From assembly GCA_902591185.1 (NCBI GenBank), contig CACIZU010000006.1, positions 1 to 52,797 on the forward strand: 52,797 nucleotides of DNA, written 5' to 3'. Below, one piece after another: positions 9,560-18,338 of this stretch; positions within the stretch are counted from its first letter, which is position 1, and each line of letters opens with the position of its first letter. The translations under genes were made by a program, and so were the position numbers. The notes under the pieces were generated by a model. That model was not told the origin of the DNA and made no database searches. It saw only the letters and a program-made list of their open reading frames with translations. The stretch comes from an uncultured Pelagibacteraceae bacterium. GTDB taxonomy: Bacteria > Pseudomonadota > Alphaproteobacteria > Pelagibacterales > Pelagibacteraceae.

Positions 9560-9955
9560 ATGAAACTAACAATCCCTTATTATCTACAAAAAGCTGGCGC
9601 TGGCTTTCCGTCTCCTGCAACTGATTACATCGAAGAAGACATCGATCTTAATATGCATTTGATAAGAAATGTTCCAGCTACTTTTATTATCAGAGTACAA
9701 GGTAAGTCAATGGTGGATGTAGGAATTAATGATGGAGATTTATTGGTTGTTGATAAAAGTTTAAAGCCAAAAAACTTTTCAACAGTAATTGCAAATGTTC
9801 ATGATGAACTTGTGGTTAAAACTTTAGTTCAAGAAAGAGATAAAAAATTTTTAACTTCTGGATCTAAAGAATTTGCTGACAGAATTTTAATTAATGAAGA
9901 ACAAGATATTTTTATTTGGGGAGTTGTAACTTATGTCATCCATTCTACGTACTAA
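9560..9955 (+). CDS. umuD: UmuD-like translesion polymerase subunit (S24 peptidase)
   Basis: A self-cleaving accessory subunit of DNA polymerase V, activated on RecA filaments. The 131-residue protein aligns with E. coli UmuD but has an N-terminal arm 10 residues shorter. The cleavage site is A14-G15 in AGFPSPA (CGFPSPA in E. coli), the nucleophile is S50 in GKSM, and the general base is K87 in VVKTL. All three sit exactly 10 below the E. coli positions. It overlaps umuC by 23 bases, so translation is probably coupled. It has no DNA-binding domain, so it is not LexA itself. Confidence 0.9.
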   Translation: MKLTIPYYLQKAGAGFPSPATDYIEEDIDLNMHLIRNVPATFIIRVQGKSMVDVGINDGDLLVVDKSLKPKNFSTVIANVHDELVVKTLVQERDKKFLTSGSKEFADRILINEEQDIFIWGVVTYVIHSTY

Positions 9956-11213
9956 AAAAATAGCACTAGTTGATTGTAATTCTTTTTACGTTTCTTGTGA
10001 AAGATTATTTAATCCTAAGATAAGAAGAAAACCTGTTGTTGTTTTATCTAACAACGATGGTTGTATTATTTCAAGATCAAATGAAGCAAAAGCTTTAGGA
10101 ATTAAAATGGGTGAACCTTATTTTAAAGCAAAAGATATTATTGTTAAAAATAAAGTTGAAGTTTTTTCATCAAATTATTCTTTATATGGAGATCTATCTA
10201 GAAGAGTAATGAGAACACTCAAAAGATTTAATGCAGAAATAGAAGTTTATTCTATTGATGAAGCTTTTTTAGATTTATCAAATTTTCCAGACCAAGAGGT
10301 TGAAAAGGTTGGAAAAGAAATTAGAGAAACAGTTTTACAATGGACTGGCATTCCAACAAGTATTGGAATTGCTAAAACAAAAACTCTAAGTAAAATTGCA
10401 AATCACATAGCAAAGAAAAAACAATCAGGTGTTACTAGTTTAATTGGAATAGAAAATTTAGATCCTGTACTTGAAAAAGTTGAAATCAGTGATGTCTGGG
10501 GCGTTGGTAGACAATTAACAAAATTTTATAATAAAAATGGAATTTATAACGCAAAACAACTTAAAAATAAATCTAATAGCTGGATTAAAAAATCTTCTAA
10601 TGTCTTAAGTTCAAGAACCGCAATGGAACTTAAAGGAATTTCTTGTATCAATTTAGAAACAACTACCACAAAGAGAAAGAGTTGTGTTGTCTCAAGATCA
10701 TTTGGAAAAAGAGTTGAAAAATTTCAAGAATTAAAAGAAGCAGTTGCAAATTATTGTTTGAATGCGTCTGAAAAAATTAGATCAGAGTCTTTGGTTGCAA
10801 AAGCAATTACGGTGTTTGTTAGAACTAGTCCCTTTCAAAGAAACTTTGGATATTATTCAAACACTAAGACTGTTGATCTCCCCATTGCAACAAACAATAG
10901 TATTGAAGTAGTCAAAACTGCAGTCACTATTTTAGAAAATATTTTCAAAAATGGTTATCAATATCAAAAAGCAGGTGTCATGCTCACAGGACTTTCTAAT
11001 GCTAATAATAAAATAAACCTATTTTCATCTGAAAAAGATGAGAAAATAAGCAGTTTAATGAGGTCTATTGATACTACTAATCATAGATACGGAAGATCTG
11101 TATTAAGTCTTGCAAGTGCAGGTGTTCAAAAGAGATGGAATATGAAAAAAGAACATTCTTCTAAGATAGATACTGCTGATTTTTATTCTCTACCAACGAT
11201 TAGAGTTAATTAA
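9933..11213 (+). CDS. umuC: UmuC-like Y-family DNA polymerase V catalytic subunit
   Basis: Copies across DNA lesions with low fidelity as a UmuD'2C complex. The 426-residue protein shows the palm catalytic residues D14 (LVDCNSFYVSCE) and D109-E110 (YSIDEAFLDL). The helix-hairpin-helix region VWGVGRQLTKF and a little-finger domain with the UmuC-type C-terminus (DTTNHRYGRSVLSLASAG) follow. The start lies within the end of umuD in another frame. No other start fits, as residues 8 onwards are conserved. Expression should follow the SOS box in front of umuD. Confidence 0.93.
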   Translation: MSSILRTKKIALVDCNSFYVSCERLFNPKIRRKPVVVLSNNDGCIISRSNEAKALGIKMGEPYFKAKDIIVKNKVEVFSSNYSLYGDLSRRVMRTLKRFNAEIEVYSIDEAFLDLSNFPDQEVEKVGKEIRETVLQWTGIPTSIGIAKTKTLSKIANHIAKKKQSGVTSLIGIENLDPVLEKVEISDVWGVGRQLTKFYNKNGIYNAKQLKNKSNSWIKKSSNVLSSRTAMELKGISCINLETTTTKRKSCVVSRSFGKRVEKFQELKEAVANYCLNASEKIRSESLVAKAITVFVRTSPFQRNFGYYSNTKTVDLPIATNNSIEVVKTAVTILENIFKNGYQYQKAGVMLTGLSNANNKINLFSSEKDEKISSLMRSIDTTNHRYGRSVLSLASAGVQKRWNMKKEHSSKIDTADFYSLPTIRVN

Positions 11214-11257
11214 ATAAATTTTTTTACAATAGAATTACAATAAACTAATATAATGAA

Positions 11258-12043
11258 ATGAGTTTTTACCAACCAGCAAAATTACCTAAATTAATGGTTG
11301 CTCCAAATGGAGCTAGAAAAGTAAAAAAAGATCACCCCGCAGTGCCTTTAACAATTAGTGAAATAGTTGCAACAGCAAAATCTTGCAACGAAGCTGGGGC
11401 AGGTGCAATACATTTACATGTAAGAGATAAAGAGGGTCAACATGTATTAGATGCTGGACTTTATAAAGAAGCATTAAATGAATTAGAGCACAAAGTTCCA
11501 AATATGCATATACAAGTTACAACGGAAGCAGTTGGAAAATACTCACCGGCCGATATGCGAAAACTTGCATATGATGTAACTCCACCTGGAGCATCGATCG
11601 GAACTTCAGAATTAATTTCATCTAGAATACCAGAAGAAGAAGATATCAAGCTTTATAAATATTTGACTGAAGCTGGTACAAAAATTCAACACATACTTTA
11701 TAAGCCTGAGGATATAGATTTATTAATTGAATTGCTTAATAAGGCAGAAATTCCAATCAATGATGCTTGGTGTTTATTTGTTATTGGTCATTACAGTGGT
11801 AGAATAAGTTATCCTGAAAATATTTCATTATTTATAAAAAAAATGGAAGAACAAAATATAAAACTTGATTGGGCAATATGTGCTTTTGGAAAAGAAGAAA
11901 TGAGTTGCTTAGAAAAAGCTATAAGTCTTGGAGGGAAAATAAGAGTAGGATTTGAAAATTCTTTATTTATGCCTAACGGAGAAATAGCTCCAGACAATCA
12001 TATAAAAGTTGATGCTGTAAATAAATTATTTCAATTAAACTAA
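11258..12043 (+). CDS. BKACE-family beta-keto acid cleavage enzyme (DUF849)
   Basis: BKACE enzymes condense a beta-keto acid with acetyl-CoA and cleave it to acetoacetate plus a CoA ester, using zinc in a TIM barrel. The 261-residue protein has MVAPNGAR near the start, the zinc motif HLHVRD (H52 and H54), TTEAVG, and CAFGKEE near the end. It is somewhat shorter than typical members (about 270-310). It points toward the hydroxylase gene and overlaps it by 9 bases. Its substrate is unknown. Sitting beside an aromatic-ring cleavage cluster, it may act on a ring-fission product. Confidence 0.8.
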   Translation: MSFYQPAKLPKLMVAPNGARKVKKDHPAVPLTISEIVATAKSCNEAGAGAIHLHVRDKEGQHVLDAGLYKEALNELEHKVPNMHIQVTTEAVGKYSPADMRKLAYDVTPPGASIGTSELISSRIPEEEDIKLYKYLTEAGTKIQHILYKPEDIDLLIELLNKAEIPINDAWCLFVIGHYSGRISYPENISLFIKKMEEQNIKLDWAICAFGKEEMSCLEKAISLGGKIRVGFENSLFMPNGEIAPDNHIKVDAVNKLFQLN

Positions 12044-13495
12044 AATAGATAAATTCTTAGTTAAATAGGATTTAAAATCTTTCATTGATTTACATGAAGA
12101 AAGAATAAATCTATCTGGTCTTACTATAACAGCTATAGAATTAGAATTTTCAAAAAATTTTTCTAAGTTTTTATTCTTTTTTGAATGTATAAAATTTAAT
12201 TTACTAGAAATATTTTTTTTGATTTCTTTCGATAATATTAAAATTGGTTTTAAAGAAAATTTATCATCTAATGATTTCCCATTTTTTATTTTAAATTGTG
12301 GAAATATTTTTCCTCGATTTTTATCCTGAACTTTACCTAAGCCCTTACCTAATTTAGGTTTAATTGATTTCATACTTTTTTGTCCATCAGATGTTGATGA
12401 AACCTCCCCTGTAATGTTAGATGTACCAATAGCATTAACAAATTCCCCCATTTTTGCTGTGGTTTTGATGTATTCTTTAACATTTGAATATCTCTCTGAT
12501 TGATAAGTATTAAGTAGTTTTTCACTATGATTATTTTTTAAACAATAAGCAATTTTCCAAGCTAAATTTGAGGCATCTCTAATGCCAGCACACATTCCTT
12601 GACCCATAAAAGGTGGCATTAAATGTGCGGCATCACCAGCAAGAAAAACCCTACCTTTTTTCCATTTTTTTGAAATTGCCGACTGGAATGTGTAAATGGT
12701 TTTTCTTTCCATAAAAGCATCTCTTGGATTTAACCATGGTTTTAAAAAATTCCAAATATATGTATTAGATAAAACTTTTTTTTCACTCATATTATTGTGT
12801 ATCGCAAATTCCCAACGTCTTCTTTTACCAACATTTCTGCAATATGTGGCTGGTTGTTTTGGATTGGAGTACTGAATTGTTCTGTCCGGTAATTCTTTTT
12901 TATCTTTTTTTAAAATTAGATCTACAACAGCCCACTTTTGTGTGAAACCAAGATTTTGAAATTTTGATTTTATTAGTTCTCTTACCGTCGAATTAGCACC
13001 ATCACAACCCACAATATATTTTGAACTGACTTCTTTAATTTTTCTATTATTAACATTTTCTAAAACTACTTTTAATGAGTCGTTATTTTCTTTTAGACTA
13101 ACAACTTTTGTATTTTGCATTATTGATACTTTTTTAAAATCTTTAAGTCGTCCTCTAAGTTTTCTTTCTAAATCTGGTTGGTGAAATCTATAACTTGGGT
13201 ACCAACCATTCTCCGTTATTGATCTTGGTCTTGGCCAATCTAATACTACTTTATTTTTAGAATTAACAAATTTTGTTCCTTTATTAATAATTGTATGTTT
13301 TAAAAACTTATTTGTAATTCCAATTGTCTGAAAAACTCTCATTATCTCATCATCAAAATGAACAGCTCTTGGTAGAGGATAAAAACTTTTTTCTTTTTCA
13401 ATTATCAAGATTGAAAAACCATGTAGAGCCAGAAGATTAGCTAAAGTGCCTCCTGTTGGACCAAGACCTATAATTATTATGTCGTACTTATTCAT
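12035..13495 (-). CDS. FAD-dependent aromatic hydroxylase, MhpA/PheA-TfdB-like
   Basis: A class A flavoprotein monooxygenase expected to hydroxylate a phenolic acid with NAD(P)H and O2. The 486-residue protein has the dinucleotide-binding GLGPTGGTLANLLA at 10-23, the LPRAVHFDDEIMR segment typical of MhpA-like enzymes, and the second FAD motif GDAAHLMPPFMGQGMCAG. A C-terminal thioredoxin-like tail is expected after residue 390. It lies 17 bases after the extradiol dioxygenase on the same strand, the usual order for making and then opening a diol. The enzyme class is clear. The substrate is inferred. Confidence 0.8.
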   Translation of the reverse strand: MNKYDIIIIGLGPTGGTLANLLALHGFSILIIEKEKSFYPLPRAVHFDDEIMRVFQTIGITNKFLKHTIINKGTKFVNSKNKVVLDWPRPRSITENGWYPSYRFHQPDLERKLRGRLKDFKKVSIMQNTKVVSLKENNDSLKVVLENVNNRKIKEVSSKYIVGCDGANSTVRELIKSKFQNLGFTQKWAVVDLILKKDKKELPDRTIQYSNPKQPATYCRNVGKRRRWEFAIHNNMSEKKVLSNTYIWNFLKPWLNPRDAFMERKTIYTFQSAISKKWKKGRVFLAGDAAHLMPPFMGQGMCAGIRDASNLAWKIAYCLKNNHSEKLLNTYQSERYSNVKEYIKTTAKMGEFVNAIGTSNITGEVSSTSDGQKSMKSIKPKLGKGLGKVQDKNRGKIFPQFKIKNGKSLDDKFSLKPILILSKEIKKNISSKLNFIHSKKNKNLEKFFENSNSIAVIVRPDRFILSSCKSMKDFKSYLTKNLSILV

Positions 13496-13512
13496 TTAAA
13501 AAATAATAATAT

Positions 13513-14487
13513 TTATTTTTTATTAATAGTATTTGAATATAGCCAAGGACAATCAATAAAAAGTGGCGCCTGTTTTCCTTCAGAAGCTGTTTCTAATCTT
13601 TTATTTCTAAACTTCATTCTCTCCTCATCAGACAAGTAAAGTCTTTCATGTCCCCAAAAACTTGGGCCCTCAAATGTCTCGATTGGTTCCCACGTTTTAG
13701 GATCAATAATTCTTCCACCCCAACCATTTTCAATAAAAAAACCAGAAGGAGTTATAGAATAAAATGAAGTCATGTAATCATTGGTATGTCTTCCAAGCGT
13801 ATATGCTATTTTATTATCTTGGTATTGAAGTAGATCATATCCTTGACCAACATCATCAAGACTATTGTATTCAACCATAAAATGGTGAAAGCCAGTTCTG
13901 CCAGATCCAAATAATGCTAAACTGTGATGTCTTCCATTTACATGAAAAAAACATAAAGAAATTGGAGTATGACTGTAATCACTAATTTTAAAACCAAGTA
14001 CTTCTGTATAAAATGGTATTAAATCATCAATTTTTTTAACATGAATTACTGCATGTCCCATTCCCAATGCACCTGTTTTAAAACCTGAAATTGGACGACT
14101 AGGTTTAAATGGGTCGGTATCATTCATTGGATTATAAACAAGTTCAATTCTATTTCCTTGCGGATCATTAAAATAAATTAAATCTTCAACAAATCTTTTA
14201 TCAGCAAATGAAGTTTTGCCTTGATGAACTTTAATTTTATTTTTTTCTAATTTTGATGCGAAAAAAAGTAAGTCTTTTTTTTCATCTACTTCCCAACCCA
14301 TAAATCCAAGCCCATCACCTTTATCACCTGTGATTGTTAAGCGTTGCTTTTGATCATCCATTCTAAAAGATAAAATATTTTTACCTCTATCGACTTGCTG
14401 CATGCCCAGACTTTTTTGACTATAGTCTGACCAGTCTTCAAATTTATCTGAATTTACTCCAATGTAACTAAGAGCTTTTATAGCCAT
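13513..14487 (-). CDS. Type I extradiol ring-cleavage dioxygenase (two VOC domains)
   Basis: Opens a catechol-type ring next to the hydroxyls, using Fe(II) and O2. The 324-residue protein has two vicinal-oxygen-chelate modules. The C-terminal module holds the iron ligands: H145 in GHAVIHV, a histidine of the HHFMVEY motif (201-202), and E253 in FFIENGWGG. Active-site partners H187/H188 and Y243 are also present. The GRHTNDYMTSFY segment resembles the BphC/HsaC group. It follows dctP after a hairpin at 14511-14534. Biphenyl and steroid diols are the best-known substrates of the group, but the substrate here is open. Confidence 0.85.
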   Translation of the reverse strand: MAIKALSYIGVNSDKFEDWSDYSQKSLGMQQVDRGKNILSFRMDDQKQRLTITGDKGDGLGFMGWEVDEKKDLLFFASKLEKNKIKVHQGKTSFADKRFVEDLIYFNDPQGNRIELVYNPMNDTDPFKPSRPISGFKTGALGMGHAVIHVKKIDDLIPFYTEVLGFKISDYSHTPISLCFFHVNGRHHSLALFGSGRTGFHHFMVEYNSLDDVGQGYDLLQYQDNKIAYTLGRHTNDYMTSFYSITPSGFFIENGWGGRIIDPKTWEPIETFEGPSFWGHERLYLSDEERMKFRNKRLETASEGKQAPLFIDCPWLYSNTINKK

Positions 14488-14510
14488 TTAAAATTTTCCT
14501 AAAATTTAAA

Positions 14511-14534
14511 TGAGCCCACAAAAATGTGGGCTCA
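14511..14534 (-). terminator. Hairpin between dctP and the dioxygenase gene
   Basis: TGAGCCCACA at 14511-14520 pairs perfectly with 14525-14534 around a 4-base loop, and on the minus strand is followed by TTTAAATTTT. It lies just past the dctP stop in the operon. The U-tract is broken, so partial termination or 3'-end stabilisation of an abundant binding-protein message is more likely than complete termination. Confidence 0.7.
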
Positions 14535-14551
14535 AAAATAAGTATTGTTTT

Positions 14552-15565
14552 TTAACCTTCTACTGCAGTAATGATTTGTCTAGCTCTGTTTAGAACCGCA
14601 TCACCATCAAGGCCTTTACCACTCATTTCTTTTAACCAATTAGATTCGATAGGTGCTAATATTTTTTTATATTCAGCAATAACGTCATCTGATGCAATTA
14701 TGATTTCATGACCTTCTCTTTTTGAGATTTCATTTTTCATTACTGCATTTTGATTATCAATTAAACTGGATGCCCAATCACCAAAAGCATGACCACTAAA
14801 TTTATTAATACAAATTTTTGCAGTTCCTGGTAAACCATTAAACTTGTCCTCATTCATGATTAAACCAAATGTTGCGTTAGTGATATTAACCTCAGTATGA
14901 TATTTAGTTACATCAAATAATCTAAAAGAACCAACAGCTGTATAAGGAAAAGGAGTTCCATCAATTACACCTTTGCTTAAAGCTTCAGATGTTCCTGGTG
15001 CAGGCACTTTTACTCCTGTTGCTCCTAAAGTTTTAAGAATTGTACCAGCAATTTTACTTGGTACTCTCATTTTCTTACCTTTAAAATCTGCAGGGTTTAC
15101 AACTTTAGTATCTTTCATATGAATTTGATATCCAGGATTAGAGTGAAGACCTATCACTTTAATTCCAGCCATTTCCTTATCTAAATATCCTTCATTAAAC
15201 AAAGTATTTAAAGCTGTTGTTCCAGCTTTAGATGTTTTTGTAAGAAAAGGTAATTCAATTACTGAACTTAAAGGGAACTGACCTCCAATATATCCTAAAA
15301 CAGTCCATGAAATATCTGCAACTCCCGATGTTACAATATCATATTGTTTAGGAGGACTTCCTAATACTCCACCAGCATACATTTTTACATTCACTGACCC
15401 AGCTGCACACTGATTAACTTTTGTTGCCCAAGCTGCAAGAATTTTACTTGCAATAAATGCTTTAGGTGGTTCAAAAGTTGCCAATTTAAGTTCTGTGGCT
15501 GAAGATGCACCAACTATACTGAAAGAAAAAATTCCAATAATTAACCCAATTAATTTTTTTTTCAT
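14552..15565 (-). CDS. dctP: TRAP transporter solute-binding protein, DctP family
   Basis: A periplasmic receptor that captures organic acids for the DctQM membrane complex. The 337-residue protein has a signal peptide of about 23 residues, KMYAGGVLGSPPKQYD near residue 60, and the region KMRVPSKIAGTILKTLGA that holds the carboxylate-binding arginine. A strong GGGGA-like ribosome site precedes its ATG. It lies between the FAH and dioxygenase genes rather than beside dctQM, which are divergent about 1 kb away. Its place in the catabolic operon suggests that it binds the pathway substrate, probably an aromatic carboxylate. Confidence 0.88.
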   Translation of the reverse strand: MKKKLIGLIIGIFSFSIVGASSATELKLATFEPPKAFIASKILAAWATKVNQCAAGSVNVKMYAGGVLGSPPKQYDIVTSGVADISWTVLGYIGGQFPLSSVIELPFLTKTSKAGTTALNTLFNEGYLDKEMAGIKVIGLHSNPGYQIHMKDTKVVNPADFKGKKMRVPSKIAGTILKTLGATGVKVPAPGTSEALSKGVIDGTPFPYTAVGSFRLFDVTKYHTEVNITNATFGLIMNEDKFNGLPGTAKICINKFSGHAFGDWASSLIDNQNAVMKNEISKREGHEIIIASDDVIAEYKKILAPIESNWLKEMSGKGLDGDAVLNRARQIITAVEG

Positions 15566-15615
15566 AAAATTATCCCCTTGTTGTTTATAATTATCTTAAA
15601 AGTGTAGCTTGAAAT

Positions 15616-16467
15616 TTAAACTATTTCATCTTTAATTGTGTTAGATAAAACGCCAATATCAGTCACTTCTACCTCAACTTTATCCCCTGGTTTCATGAAA
15701 ACTGGAGGATTTCTCTTAAATCCAACACCTCCAGGAGTGCCCGTTACCAATACATCTCCCGCTCTCCAAGCCATTGCCTTAGAAACATAGGAAATTAATA
15801 CCGGGATATCAAAAATTAATTGGCTCAATTTCGCATTTTGCATCACATCTCCATTTAATCTTGTTTCAAGGGTAAGTTCTTTATAGTCTTTAATGTCTTC
15901 AGCAAGAACCATGTGTGGACCAAAGCTACCTGTTTTTTCAAAATTTTTTCCCATTCCAAATTGTCTAGTATGTCTTTGCCAATCTCTAATTGTACTTTCG
16001 TTATAACAAGAATAACCAACTATATGATTTAAAGCATCTTCTGGTTTTATATGTTTACCAGCTTCTCCCATAATTACAGCCATCTCTCCTTCAAAATCTA
16101 AATTATCTGAAGCAATCGGTCTTTGTATTGCTTGCTTATGAGCAGTTTGACTTTCGGGAAAACGGTGAAAGATAACTGGATTTTCTTCAACAGTTCTATT
16201 TGTTTCTTTTACATGCTCACTATAATTTAAACCCACACAAATAATTTTTCCAGGATTTGGAATTACAGGTAAATACTCAACATCATCAACGTTTAAGTTA
16301 CCAGGATTTGAGTTAACATATTCTTTGGCCTCAGAAATACCATTTTTGGAAATAAGATCCTTTAAAGTATCTGCTCCTGATATTTTCCCTGTAAGATCTG
16401 TAATTAAATTGTTATCCAAAATACCAAATTTAGCTTTTGACTCATGTAAATAGGAAATAAATTTCAT
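15616..16467 (-). CDS. Fumarylacetoacetate hydrolase-family enzyme
   Basis: FAH-fold enzymes hydrolyse, hydrate, isomerise or decarboxylate 2-oxo acids with Mg2+. The 283-residue protein has GKIICVGLNYSEHVKE near residue 75, the metal-binding acidic residues in LDFEGEMAVIMG (about 125-135), and VLVTGTPGGVG near the C-terminus. It is the first gene of the minus-strand operon with dctP, the extradiol dioxygenase and the hydroxylase. It could be the step after ring fission, as no alpha/beta-fold C-C hydrolase is nearby. The exact reaction cannot be read from the sequence. Confidence 0.85.
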   Translation of the reverse strand: MKFISYLHESKAKFGILDNNLITDLTGKISGADTLKDLISKNGISEAKEYVNSNPGNLNVDDVEYLPVIPNPGKIICVGLNYSEHVKETNRTVEENPVIFHRFPESQTAHKQAIQRPIASDNLDFEGEMAVIMGEAGKHIKPEDALNHIVGYSCYNESTIRDWQRHTRQFGMGKNFEKTGSFGPHMVLAEDIKDYKELTLETRLNGDVMQNAKLSQLIFDIPVLISYVSKAMAWRAGDVLVTGTPGGVGFKRNPPVFMKPGDKVEVEVTDIGVLSNTIKDEIV

Positions 16468-16548
16468 AATTAATACTTTCTGTTTAAAACAAACCTTATA
16501 TGCTAATGTTTAATAAAATTGAAGAGACATTTTTATAAAATATAAAAA

Positions 16549-17028
16549 ATGAATAAAATATTTGATTATTCAGCGATAGCTTCTGGGTTATTACTTTTGT
16601 CTCTATCTGTATTAACTTTTTGTGATGTTTTTGGAAGAAGATTTTTAAATTCTCCAGTTACAGGTACCATCGAATTGGTTGAAATTGGAATGGCTTTAGT
16701 TGCCTTTCTAGCAATGCCAAGAGCATTTTTTTTAAACGCAAATGTTTCAGCAGATTTTATTAATAATTTAAATTTAGGAAGATTTAAAACCTATCTAATA
16801 ATTCTTAAATTCATTCTAATGATAATAATAATGTCATTAATGGCTTACGCTACCACTAAGACTTCATTAAAATTTATGGGCAATGAAAGAGTTACACTTG
16901 ATTTAGAACTATACTTTTATCCATTTTATTTTATTTCAGCATTAGGAATGTGGTTAAGTGTACTTGCAATTATTTTTTGGTTTATAAAAGCTTTATCTGA
17001 AACCAGCTCTAATTTGAAAGATATATAA
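16549..17028 (+). CDS. dctQ: TRAP transporter small permease, DctQ family
   Basis: The four-helix small subunit of a TRAP importer in the inner membrane. The 159-residue protein has four hydrophobic segments (about residues 9-29, 44-60, 83-102 and 124-148) and the family motif DVFGRRFLNSPVTGTIELVE. Its TAA shares one base with the dctM ATG (TAATG), so the two are translationally coupled. It is divergent from the FAH gene, with only 81 bases between the starts. Confidence 0.88.
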   Translation: MNKIFDYSAIASGLLLLSLSVLTFCDVFGRRFLNSPVTGTIELVEIGMALVAFLAMPRAFFLNANVSADFINNLNLGRFKTYLIILKFILMIIIMSLMAYATTKTSLKFMGNERVTLDLELYFYPFYFISALGMWLSVLAIIFWFIKALSETSSNLKDI

Positions 17029-18338
17029 TGGAAATGGATCCAATTATTAATGGTGGTATAGCTTTTGCAGCAGTCTTAATATTAATGGTATTAAATATTC
17101 CAATTGGTATTGCGATGTTGCTTGTTGGTTTTACAGGTTTTGCTTTAATTTCTGGGTTTGATCCCGCAATTTTTGTATTAGGTACCGCTCCTTTTGATGC
17201 TGTATCAAAATACACCTTATCGGTACTTCCTCTTTTTGTTTTAATGGGAAATCTTGCTAACAGCGCAAATTTATCAAGAAACTTATATGATGCAGCTTAC
17301 GCAGTAGTTGGACATTATAAAGGTGGCTTAGCGATGTCGACTGTTGGTGCTTGTGCTGGATTTGGAATGATATGTGGCTCATCAATTGCAACCGCTGCTA
17401 CTATGTCTCAAATGGCTGGACCAGAAATGAAAAGACATGGTTACAGTGATGCTTTGATAAGTGGTTCAATAGCATCTGGCGGAACTCTTGGGATTATTAT
17501 TCCTCCTAGCGTAATTCTTGTTATTTATGCATATTTAACAGAGCAATCTGTTCAAGAGCTTTTCTTTGCTGCATTAATACCAGGACTGATAGCGGTAATT
17601 TTATACATGATTGCCATAAGAGTTTATCTCATAATCTATCCATCACATGGTGGACATGGAAATAAAATGCCACTTAAAGAGAGAATTTCTGCAATTACAA
17701 AAGTATTTCCAATTTTTTTAATCTTTGCAATAATTATGGGTGGTCTTTACCTTGGTTTCTTTACAGCAACAGAAAGTGCTGCTGTTGGTGTTGTCTTAGT
17801 ATTATTATTTATTCTAATCAGAGGTCAACTGACAATAAGTTTATTAAAAGAAGCTTTATGGACAACAATTAAAACTGTTGGTTCTTTATATTTAATTGTA
17901 ATCGGGGCTAGCATTTTTAATTATTTAATTACAGTTACCCAATTACCTTTTGCAGTTGTTGATTTTATAAATCACTTAGAACTTACACCTTTAGGAATTA
18001 TTTTAGTTATTTGTGTTATTTATCTAGTACTTGGAACTGTAATGGACTCTTTAGCAATGCTGTTCTTAACTATTCCAGTTTTTTATCCAGTGATAGTTGA
18101 TGCAGGAATAGATCCGGTATGGTTTGGTATCTTTGCAGTAATAGTTGTTGAGTTTGGTTTAATTTCACCTCCGGTTGGAATGAATTTATTTGTCATTAAA
18201 GGAGTTATGCAAAACACGCCTCTTCAAACAATATGGTTTGGAACTGTTCCTTTTTTAATTACAGATGTAATTAGACTTGCTTTAATTATAGCTTTCCCAG
18301 CTATATGTTTATATTTACCAAGTCTTATGTCTCCTTAA
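17028..18338 (+). CDS. dctM: TRAP transporter large permease, DctM family
   Basis: The ion-coupled translocation subunit of the TRAP system. The 436-residue protein has about a dozen membrane spans. Landmarks are NIPIGIAMLLVG at the start, the GGTLGIIIPPSVILVIY motif near residue 150, and GLISPPVGMNLFVIKG near residue 380. With dctQ it should work with the DctP encoded on the other strand at 14552-15565. It converges on the PhyH gene and overlaps it by 14 bases. Confidence 0.93.
   Translation: MEMDPIINGGIAFAAVLILMVLNIPIGIAMLLVGFTGFALISGFDPAIFVLGTAPFDAVSKYTLSVLPLFVLMGNLANSANLSRNLYDAAYAVVGHYKGGLAMSTVGACAGFGMICGSSIATAATMSQMAGPEMKRHGYSDALISGSIASGGTLGIIIPPSVILVIYAYLTEQSVQELFFAALIPGLIAVILYMIAIRVYLIIYPSHGGHGNKMPLKERISAITKVFPIFLIFAIIMGGLYLGFFTATESAAVGVVLVLLFILIRGQLTISLLKEALWTTIKTVGSLYLIVIGASIFNYLITVTQLPFAVVDFINHLELTPLGIILVICVIYLVLGTVMDSLAMLFLTIPVFYPVIVDAGIDPVWFGIFAVIVVEFGLISPPVGMNLFVIKGVMQNTPLQTIWFGTVPFLITDVIRLALIIAFPAICLYLPSLMSP

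Noticed and set aside
9560..9955. LexA repressor
   Set aside because: It has the S24 Ser/Lys pair but only a short N-terminal arm and no helix-turn-helix domain, and it overlaps umuC, so it is UmuD.
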